The notes under the pieces: generated by a model
Seen by the model: the letters and a program-made list of their open reading frames with translations, nothing else
Database searches by the model: none
What the model was told of the DNA's origin: nothing
Part shown: positions 1 to 5,393 of the stretch, in pieces
Numbering within the stretch: position 1 is the stretch's first letter
Layout: each line of letters opens with the position of its first letter
Position numbers and translations under genes: made by a program
Origin: an uncultured Acidimicrobiia bacterium
Lineage (GTDB): Bacteria; Actinomycetota; Acidimicrobiia; UBA5794
Length of the DNA stretch: 5,984 nt
Direction of reading: 5' to 3'
Assembly (NCBI GenBank): GCA_905480055.1
Contig: CAJQOW010000077.1
Coordinates: 1 to 5,984 of the forward strand

Positions 1-1
1 C

Positions 2-535
2 GACGACACCGAAACAACGAACGAGGACACCGCCGCAACGATCGACGTGCTCGCAAACGATACGGACATCGACAACGGCCTGGACCCGACGTCGCTCACG
101 GTCACGGGCACTCCAGCCCTGGGGACCGCGACGGTCGTCGGCACATCGATCAGCTATCAGCCCGCGGCCAACGTGTCAGGGTCTGACTCCGTCGACTACC
201 AGGTGTGCGACGTCGCAGGGGCCTGTTCCACGGCGACGATCACGGTTGAGATCGTTCCCGTCAATGACGCGCCCGACGCAGTGGATGACGCAGTCGATGG
301 CGACCCACGCACCGATCTGATTCTCGACGTACTCGCCAATGACGCCGACATCGACGGTGGCCCACTGACAATCTCGGCATATGACGCCGTCTCGAGTCTC
401 GGGGGAAGCGTCGTGTGCGGCGCCGAATGCACGTACACGCCGCCGGACCCATGGACCGGAGCTGACTCGTTCACCTACACCATCGATGACGGGGCGGGTG
501 GTGCCGACACCGCAACCGTGACGATCACACCGACA
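2..535 (+). repeat. Two tandem cadherin/Ig-like protein repeats, 94-codon period
   Basis: Within the surface protein gene the VLAND motif begins at base 47 and again at base 329, exactly 282 bases (94 codons) apart. In both copies it is followed by an acidic DID, a Y-x-P strand (SYQP, TYTP), a G-x-DS-x-x-Y strand and a TATxTI strand. The match is at protein level; the DNA copies have diverged, so this is an old domain duplication. More copies probably lie upstream of the window. Confidence 0.75.
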
Positions 536-1126
536 TCGCTCGATCTCCAACTGTTCCTCCGCGCTGGAGGCGTTGGTGACCAGACATCGACCCCTGTGCT
601 TCCGTTCAGCCCGGACGCGGGCCCGACGAACAACGCCCTCCCCAACTATGACGCCGATCGAGACGCAGGACCAGGGCTGCTACTGATGCAGATCGAGCAA
701 GGCCCCGGACAGCAAATCGCGGAGACAGATTCGACGAAGTACCAGTTGTGGCTGTTCCCAGTCGCATCGGACCTCGTACTGGCAGGCTCCGCCAGCATGG
801 ACATCTGGGCCGCAACCGCAGATCTCGAGACCGGTCTCGAAGCTCGCCTAAGGACCTACGTGTTGGACTGCCCTGCAACATCAGTGGACGGGACCGACTG
901 CACCGAGATCGCAGATCGGCGCTTCGACGACAGGGACCCGTGGTCTCCTGCTGATGACCAATGGGAACGCGCACTGTGGGACTACGGTCCAATCGATTAC
1001 ACGATTCCGGCCGGACGTTCGTTGGGCGTGAAGCTCACGATCGCCGGTGTCCACACCGACGATGACATGCGATTTGGCTTTGATGCAGCAGGTTTTGAGA
1101 GCAGCTTCACGGTACGAGTTCCGTAG
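2..1126 (+). CDS. Secreted/surface protein with VLAND-type cadherin/Ig-like repeats, C-terminal part (5' end outside window)
   Basis: The reading frame is open to the left edge and ends in TAG, giving 374 visible residues; the start and any signal peptide lie outside. Residues 1-86 and 87-178 are two beta-sandwich repeats of the cadherin-like/Ig-like kind (Big_9, 'tandem-95' type). Each has a VLAND-x-DID motif, at residues 16-24 and 110-118, and a VNDAPDAVDD linker joins them. Such repeats are known as extracellular spacer or adhesion modules in large bacterial surface proteins. Residues about 181-374 form a different, beta-rich region with NYDADRD, KYQLWLFP and SASMDIWAA. I recall similar C-terminal regions in secreted proteins of Chloroflexi and actinobacteria, but cannot name the family. 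Close cysteine pairs (69/75, 139/143) and C290/C300 would suit disulfides outside the cell (inference). There is no LPXTG sorting signal, C-terminal membrane helix or RTX nonapeptide. The next gene converges on it with a 14-nt gap. The adhesive role is inferred. Confidence 0.88.
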   Translation, partial: DDTETTNEDTAATIDVLANDTDIDNGLDPTSLTVTGTPALGTATVVGTSISYQPAANVSGSDSVDYQVCDVAGACSTATITVEIVPVNDAPDAVDDAVDGDPRTDLILDVLANDADIDGGPLTISAYDAVSSLGGSVVCGAECTYTPPDPWTGADSFTYTIDDGAGGADTATVTITPTSLDLQLFLRAGGVGDQTSTPVLPFSPDAGPTNNALPNYDADRDAGPGLLLMQIEQGPGQQIAETDSTKYQLWLFPVASDLVLAGSASMDIWAATADLETGLEARLRTYVLDCPATSVDGTDCTEIADRRFDDRDPWSPADDQWERALWDYGPIDYTIPAGRSLGVKLTIAGVHTDDDMRFGFDAAGFESSFTVRVP

Positions 1127-1140
1127 AGCGGCGACATCGA

Positions 1141-2391
1141 TCAGCTGGACGACGCCGGCACCTCGATGCGGTCAGGCGCAGCTTGCTCCCTCCGTGCGAG
1201 CACCACGAACGGCAGCGCAAGCAACTGGATCCCGCCTGCCACGACGTAGGAAGCCGAGTAGCTCCAAGTATCGGCCACACGTCCAAGTACTGGTTGGGTG
1301 ACCACGCCTCCTGCAGACCCCATCAGTGCATCAAACGACAGCACCGTCGCCCGCTGCTCGGACGGGACGAGGCCGTTGAGGTAGGCCTGACGCATGGGCA
1401 ACGCCGCCGCTCCCGTCATGGACCACACGACGAGGAGGCCCATCACGACCCAGAAGTTCGAGCTGAGACCGATGGCAACGAGCGCAAGCACGCTCACGAT
1501 CGTGGACACGATCAGCGCTTGGGTGCGATACCGGAAGATCTTCTGCGCCAAGGGCACGGTGAGACCGCCAAGAATCTGGGCACCAGCGAACAACGCAGCG
1601 GCGAAGCCACCGATTGCATATGCACTGTCATCCCCGTATAGCTCGAGCAGGTAGGGCTGCACGGCATAGAACGCATACAGGCCCACGCCGATGCTGAACG
1701 GCGCAGCGAGCATCAGCCATCGGACGGGAGGATTCTTGATTCCGTTGTCGATCGAGTGACGCAGCACCGTACGAACCTCGTCGACGGGCGACGTCTTCTC
1801 CATTGGGGTGAAGCCGAGGTCTTTCATCATGAAGGCAGCCAGACCGATCGTCACCAGCAGCAACACCATCCGAATGACGTACGGCGCACCGAGGCTGACT
1901 GCCTGGGCGACAAGTCCCCCACCGATGGCACCGACCAGCATGCCGACACCCATCACGACCTGACCCTTCGCGAATACCCGCTCGAGCGTGCCGTCGTAGC
2001 CGCAGAAGTTGAGTGCATCCACGAGCCATGCCTCGGTTGCACCAGTGAAGAACGTGAACCCCAGGCCGATGAGGGCTGAGACAGCGGCCCAGGCCCAGAA
2101 AGGACCGTTGAATTGCCACAGTGCCAGGTACATGAAGGTCGTAACAAAAAGGGTGCATGCGCCGAGGAGGAAGGACAGTTTGCGGCCTCTGACATCGGCA
2201 ACCACACCGGTTGGGATCTCGAAGACGACCTGACCGAGCGTGAAAAACGCATTCGCCGTGAACGCCTGGGTGTTGCTGAGGCCCGCATCGAGAAGGAAGA
2301 GGGTGTTCACGCCCCAAATGAAGGACGATGCCAGCGTCGAGGACAGGACGAGGGCGAGGTAGGTGCGCTGCACCGAACGGGCTTGGGACAT
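1141..2391 (-). CDS. MFS transporter, DHA1-like (12 TM)
   Basis: This 416-residue protein is of usual length for a major facilitator carrier and is mostly hydrophobic helices, with a longer polar segment at about 190-222 that fits the central loop between two six-helix halves. The loop after helix 2 carries the MFS motif A signature: G62, D66, R68, G69, R70, K71 in TGVVADVRGRKLS. Helix 4 has FFTGATEAWLVDAL with charged E120 and D125 in the membrane, a feature of proton-coupled carriers. The second half has MRQAYLNGLVPSEQRATVLS (333-352). By family this is a cytoplasmic-membrane, proton-driven carrier, possibly drug or metabolite efflux; the substrate cannot be read. ATG at 2391 is the first start before the hydrophobic run and lies 6 nt after a TAGGTT hexamer. 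No Shine-Dalgarno is seen. It follows the EamA gene by 40 nt and converges with the surface protein gene. Confidence 0.9.
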   Translation of the reverse strand: MSQARSVQRTYLALVLSSTLASSFIWGVNTLFLLDAGLSNTQAFTANAFFTLGQVVFEIPTGVVADVRGRKLSFLLGACTLFVTTFMYLALWQFNGPFWAWAAVSALIGLGFTFFTGATEAWLVDALNFCGYDGTLERVFAKGQVVMGVGMLVGAIGGGLVAQAVSLGAPYVIRMVLLLVTIGLAAFMMKDLGFTPMEKTSPVDEVRTVLRHSIDNGIKNPPVRWLMLAAPFSIGVGLYAFYAVQPYLLELYGDDSAYAIGGFAAALFAGAQILGGLTVPLAQKIFRYRTQALIVSTIVSVLALVAIGLSSNFWVVMGLLVVWSMTGAAALPMRQAYLNGLVPSEQRATVLSFDALMGSAGGVVTQPVLGRVADTWSYSASYVVAGGIQLLALPFVVLARREQAAPDRIEVPASSS

Positions 2392-2403
2392 GGAGGCAAC
2401 CTA
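2392..2403 (-). promoter_or_regulatory. Candidate leaderless -10 promoter (TAGGTT) for the distal MFS gene
   Basis: Read on the minus strand, TAGGTT (2403-2398) fits the actinobacterial -10 pattern TAnnnT. It is followed by six bases, GCCTCC, and then the ATG at 2391. A transcript would therefore begin at or next to the start codon. No -35 stands at the normal spacing: the nearest good match, TTGACC (2435-2430, overlapping the upstream gene's stop codon), is 26 nt away and too far. No Shine-Dalgarno is present, which agrees with leaderless initiation. Confidence 0.45.
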
Positions 2404-2431
2404 GCGACTCTCGTCGCCGCCATGGACGAGG

Positions 2432-3268
2432 TCAACCCCCGAGGTTGATGAGCGCAACAGCAATACCTGCGAGCGCAACACCCATCCATTGTGAGGCCAA
2501 CAGCTTCTCTTTGAGGACAATGGCGGCAAGGACCACGGTGACGACGGGAAACATGCCGAGGATCACGCCCAGGACGAACAGCTCGGCGGTCTGAGACACG
2601 GCGACAAATGCTCCCATGCCCACCGCGGCAAGCACACCCGCAAGCGCCGTCGGCACCCGCGCATCGGAAGCGATCTGCCACGCTGCCCGCGTCAGCACCA
2701 CGACCGCAGCGAGGACAATCGTCCCCGTCAACCTGCCAGCCACTGCACTCCAGATTCCGGACTCCTCGCTCGTTCCCGCATACGCCAGCACCATGCATCC
2801 GAAGCCGAGGCCGGACGCCAGACCGTATCCGATGCCAGATGCTGCATGGTCCGATCCTGGGACGTAGCCGACCAGGAAGATCGCGACGATTGCGAGTCCG
2901 AGACCAACCACCGTCACCGTGGTCGGCCTGTCACCGGTCGCAAAGCCAACGATCATCGGGAGCACAGCCGCCGTGGTTGCAGCTACAGGAGCAACGATGC
3001 CCACATCAGAGTGCACGAAGCCCCGGTACAGGGCTCCCACTCCGACAGCTGAACCCACGCCCGCGACAACACCGAGTGCGAGGTCCGCGGCGAGTAGTTG
3101 ACCGCCGACGATGACCGCGACGAGGGCAACGATCGGGACACCGATCCCCTGGGACCAAGCCGCGACGGCGAGGGGGGTCGATCGACGCGAGGCGATGCCC
3201 CCGAAAAAGTCAGCGCTTCCGATGGTCAGGGTCGCTACTAGGGCGAGGACGATGTGGTCAGCGCTCAT
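2432..3268 (-). CDS. EamA/DMT-superfamily permease (10 TM)
   Basis: This 278-residue, almost wholly hydrophobic protein has the length and two-fold layout (two five-helix EamA halves) of drug/metabolite transporter family permeases. The N-terminal half has SADFFGGIASRR (18-29), AWSQGIGV (37-44) and a glycine/alanine-rich run around 66-112. The second half ends in VVTVVLAAIVLKEKLLASQWMG, matching the EamA end signature (VLKE at 251-254). It is clearly paralogous to the plus-strand EamA protein at 4558-5385. The likely role is export or uptake of a small metabolite across the cytoplasmic membrane; the substrate is unknown. I chose ATG at 3268 because it lies 6 nt after a TACGAT hexamer and gives an N-terminus like its paralogue (MSADHIVLAL versus MSQLLSLATA). 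A GTG at 3301 would add 11 polar residues and place that hexamer inside the gene. It follows the FHS-like MFS gene by 45 nt. Confidence 0.9.
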   Translation of the reverse strand: MSADHIVLALVATLTIGSADFFGGIASRRSTPLAVAAWSQGIGVPIVALVAVIVGGQLLAADLALGVVAGVGSAVGVGALYRGFVHSDVGIVAPVAATTAAVLPMIVGFATGDRPTTVTVVGLGLAIVAIFLVGYVPGSDHAASGIGYGLASGLGFGCMVLAYAGTSEESGIWSAVAGRLTGTIVLAAVVVLTRAAWQIASDARVPTALAGVLAAVGMGAFVAVSQTAELFVLGVILGMFPVVTVVLAAIVLKEKLLASQWMGVALAGIAVALINLGG

Positions 3269-3280
3269 CGGTGCATCGTA
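3269..3280 (-). promoter_or_regulatory. Candidate leaderless -10 promoter (TACGAT) for the EamA gene
   Basis: On the minus strand TACGAT (3280-3275) matches TAnnnT well. It is followed by GCACCG and then the ATG at 3268, a 6-nt gap that would put the transcription start on the start codon. No clear -35 is seen at 16-19 nt spacing. A purine run, GGGAGC (3300-3295), lies about 26 nt before the ATG, too far to act as its ribosome-binding site. Confidence 0.5.
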
Positions 3281-3313
3281 GATGGACCGGGTTGCTCCCA
3301 CCGGATGCCACGC

Positions 3314-4495
3314 CTAGGAAGCGTCCGCACCAACCACCGCAGCTTCCCTTCGGCTCACCAAGCGCAGCGCTTCCACACTCGCAAACATCACGAGGGCGAG
3401 CACGGTCAGCATGGCCCCGATAACCAAGGCGCCGTTGCGATTCACTGCAACGCCGATGATGGCTGGCACGATCGCAATGGATATGGTCGCCGCAGAAAGC
3501 TGATAGCCCACCGCCCACGGCGTGTATTCGTCTCCGAACCTTCGAGCCGTGAGGATGACTTCGAGCGGAAACACCGGCCCGCTTGCGAACCCGGCAAGCA
3601 CCAGCCCGGAGACCGACACCACGCTGGAGGGGTTCCACCACATCAGTCCCAGGCCAACCACGATGCCAGCAGCGGAGATGGTGACCGTGCGGTTCGGCTC
3701 CACCCTGTCGCCAACGATGCCAAGCAGGAGTCGGGATGCGAACAGCGCTCCCCAATGCCCAGCAACGGCGAGGCCTGCGACCTCATCCGAGATGCCCTGA
3801 CCCTCGGTGAGCAGGGTGAATGCCCAAAAACCAGTGCTTCCTTCGGTCCCGGCGTATATGAAGAACGTCCACACAGATAGGCCGAGGAGCGACCGCGAAC
3901 CGGCTCGGCGTGGCTTGTCGCTGCTGCCCTCCATCGGCATGCGGATGGTGGAGCCGGCGGTGAAAAAGCCCAGGGCGAGGATCACTTCCAGAAGTGCAAA
4001 CACTCCAAAACCGACCCGCCACGACAGCCCGATGGCGACGAGTCCGGTGATCACCAGAGGTGCGATCATCGATCCGAACCCGAACGCGGCATGGATGAAC
4101 CCCATCACCGAGGAGTCCTCCTTGACCGCAACGAAGCCGTTGCCGATCGAGTCGATGGCGCCACCAGCCATGCCGAGAGGCACCGCTGCTGCCACGATCC
4201 ATATCCAGTTGTCCGCAAGCGCAAACACGGCGAGGCTCACCGCCGCCGATGCGGCGGCCGCCAGGAGGAGCTTGCTTGCTGGGTACCGGCTCGTGAGACG
4301 GCCACTGGCCATGCTCACCGCTCCGTAGGAGAGCCCCATGGCCAACGTGATGATTCCGAGGTCGCCGAGGCTTCGGCCGAGGTCGTCTGCCATCGACGGC
4401 CATGCAACGCCGAGGGCCGAGCCGGGCATGCCGAGCAGCACAAAGGCATAGATCAGGACGACAATCGCCCGCATTCGGGAAGTCACCCGCCCCAT
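3314..4495 (-). CDS. MFS transporter, FHS-like (FucP-type family, 12 TM)
   Basis: From ATG 4495 the protein has 393 residues, mostly membrane helices, with a polar central loop at about 184-202 (RMPMEGSSDKPRRAGSRS). Helix 4 has GGAIDSIGNGF (111-121) with a buried D115. Helix 5 starts with MGFIHAAFGFGSMIAPL (131-147), and the second half has YAGTEGSTGFW (214-224) and RLLLGIVGDRVEPNR (255-269, the second-half motif-A loop). The HAFFG-like, Y-G-E-G-W and G-D-R patterns resemble the fucose/galactose/gluconate:proton symporter (FHS) branch and its actinobacterial relatives, so sugar or metabolite transport is possible but not shown. A purine-rich GGGGGA (4510-4505) ends 9 nt before the ATG and supports this start; ATG 4474 is an alternative seven codons in. 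A GTG at 4642 would run into the divergent gene and is rejected. The stop is TAG at 3316-3314. It is probably the first gene of the minus-strand group. Confidence 0.88.
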   Translation of the reverse strand: MGRVTSRMRAIVVLIYAFVLLGMPGSALGVAWPSMADDLGRSLGDLGIITLAMGLSYGAVSMASGRLTSRYPASKLLLAAAASAAVSLAVFALADNWIWIVAAAVPLGMAGGAIDSIGNGFVAVKEDSSVMGFIHAAFGFGSMIAPLVITGLVAIGLSWRVGFGVFALLEVILALGFFTAGSTIRMPMEGSSDKPRRAGSRSLLGLSVWTFFIYAGTEGSTGFWAFTLLTEGQGISDEVAGLAVAGHWGALFASRLLLGIVGDRVEPNRTVTISAAGIVVGLGLMWWNPSSVVSVSGLVLAGFASGPVFPLEVILTARRFGDEYTPWAVGYQLSAATISIAIVPAIIGVAVNRNGALVIGAMLTVLALVMFASVEALRLVSRREAAVVGADAS

Positions 4496-4525
4496 GGTGT
4501 CACATCCCCCGTGTTGTGTGACACC
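4496..4525. promoter_or_regulatory. Perfect 9-bp inverted repeat between divergent transporter genes; candidate operator or mRNA hairpin
   Basis: GGTGTCACA (4496-4504) and TGTGACACC (4517-4525) are exact inverted copies separated by 12 nt, in the 62-nt gap between two divergent starts. Each arm contains a small dyad of its own, GTGTCAC (4497-4503) and GTGACAC (4518-4524). Their centres are 21 bp apart, close to two helical turns, so two dimers could bind the same face. The right arm overlaps GTGACA (4518-4523), a possible -35 for the plus-strand gene with a long 19-nt spacer to TACGCT. The left arm abuts the minus-strand start codon. The arms are TCACA-first, the opposite order to a CRP/GlxR site (TGTGA-N6-TCACA). 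No regulator is encoded in the window. Confidence 0.55.
4505..4510 (-). promoter_or_regulatory. Ribosome-binding site of the FHS-like MFS gene, inside the hairpin loop
   Basis: On the minus strand GGGGGA is followed by 9 nt and the ATG at 4495. It is the only purine-rich site before any of the three divergently or tandemly arranged carrier starts, and it decides the start. It lies at the 3' side of the 12-nt loop of the inverted repeat. No TAnnnT -10 precedes this gene; a weak pair, TTGGCT (4566-4561) and TAGGAG (4544-4539) with 16 nt spacing, could give a leadered transcript. Confidence 0.45.
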
Positions 4526-4542
4526 GACCAGAACCCGACTCC

Positions 4543-4557
4543 TACGCTCTCCAACGC
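4543..4557 (+). promoter_or_regulatory. Candidate near-leaderless -10 promoter (TACGCT) for the plus-strand EamA gene
   Basis: TACGCT (4543-4548) fits TAnnnT and is followed by nine bases, CTCCAACGC, before the ATG at 4558. A start of transcription 6-9 nt after the hexamer gives a leader of 0-3 nt. The bases before the ATG hold no Shine-Dalgarno-like run. Upstream, GTGACA (4518-4523) matches TTGACA at five of six positions, with a somewhat long 19-nt spacer. Confidence 0.42.
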
Positions 4558-5385
4558 ATGAGCCAACTTCTCTCCCTTGCAACGGCAGCCCTCTATGGGG
4601 TGGCAGACTTCTCAGGCGGCCTCGCAAGCCGCAAGATGGCACTGTGGGGCGTGGTGGCCTGGTCGCAGCTGATTGGTGTTGCCCTACTCGGCCTCACCCT
4701 CATCCTCATCGACGCACCTGCAATCAGCACTGGAGACATTGCCCTCGGTGCCGTGGCCGGAGTGCTCGGCGTGCTCGGTATCGCTTCGCTGTATGCGGCG
4801 CTTGCACGCGGTTCGATGTCGATCGTCTCACCCATCACTGGTTCACTCGCTGCGCTTCTCCCCGTCGCTGCAGGTCTCGTGCTGGGAGAGCTGCTGAGCA
4901 CGCAGCAGTGGGTTGGCGTCGGGTGTGCCCTGGCAGCGGTGATCCTGGTTGCCTGGGATCGGTCGGCTTCCCACGCTCCTGCATCGGTGATCGGCCTCTC
5001 AGTGCTCGCTGCCGTGTGGTTCGCCGCATTCTTCATCCTGCTCGACCAGACATCGGCCGATTCCGGCATCTGGCCACTGGTTGCGGCTCGGTCCGTGAGC
5101 GTCCCGCTCGCATTCGTCGTGGCGTTCCTTCGCAAATCCGCTGCACCGCCACGTCGCGACATCCTCCCCATCGTGGCGTTCGCCGGCCTGGCCGATATGG
5201 CCGCAAACGTGACAATCCTGCTCGCACTGCAATCCGGACCGCTCGGCGTGAGCGCAGTGATTGCATCGTTGTACCCCGCATTCACGGTGCTGGCGGCGAT
5301 CCTCATTCTCAAGGAACACCCCAACAAGCTGCAGTGGCTTGGCATCGGCATGGCCCTCATCGCTGTGGTCCTGCTCGCCGTTTGA
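4558..5385 (+). CDS. EamA/DMT-superfamily permease (10 TM)
   Basis: This 275-residue hydrophobic protein has two EamA halves and the usual ten-helix length. The N-terminus reads GVADFSGGLASRK (14-26) and AWSQLIGV (34-41). The first half ends in SPITGSLAALLPV and GELLSTQQWVGVGCALAAV (110-128), with the conserved acidic E111. The second half has SGIWPLVAARS (169-179), VIASLYPAFTVLAAILILKE (234-253) and LQWLGIGMALIAVVLL (258-273). These are the standard end-of-half EamA motifs. It is expected to move a small metabolite or drug across the cytoplasmic membrane; the substrate is unknown. It aligns with the minus-strand EamA protein nearly end to end, so the two are paralogues. ATG 4558 directly precedes the first helix and sits 9 nt after TACGCT. 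It is divergent from the FHS-like MFS gene and ends 8 nt from the convergent histidine kinase gene. Confidence 0.92.
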   Translation: MSQLLSLATAALYGVADFSGGLASRKMALWGVVAWSQLIGVALLGLTLILIDAPAISTGDIALGAVAGVLGVLGIASLYAALARGSMSIVSPITGSLAALLPVAAGLVLGELLSTQQWVGVGCALAAVILVAWDRSASHAPASVIGLSVLAAVWFAAFFILLDQTSADSGIWPLVAARSVSVPLAFVVAFLRKSAAPPRRDILPIVAFAGLADMAANVTILLALQSGPLGVSAVIASLYPAFTVLAAILILKEHPNKLQWLGIGMALIAVVLLAV

Positions 5386-5393
5386 GAGCAGCC

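Noticed and set aside
1127..1140. Terminator between the surface protein and MFS genes
   Set aside because: Fourteen bases with no stem or T-run on either strand; flanking sequence gives only weak, widely spaced pairings.
2430..2435. TTGACC as a -35 box for the distal MFS gene
   Set aside because: It is 26 nt from the TAGGTT hexamer, far beyond the usual 16-19 nt, and overlaps the EamA stop codon.
3254..3880. Plus-strand open frames antisense to the FHS-like MFS gene
   Set aside because: The composition is rich in H, R and S with no motif, while the minus strand encodes a full transporter with conserved signatures.
4496..4642. N-terminal extension of the FHS-like MFS gene to a GTG at 4642
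   Set aside because: It would run through the divergent promoter region and the first 85 bases of the EamA gene, and adds a polar arginine-rich stretch before the first membrane helix. ATG 4495 has a ribosome-binding site.
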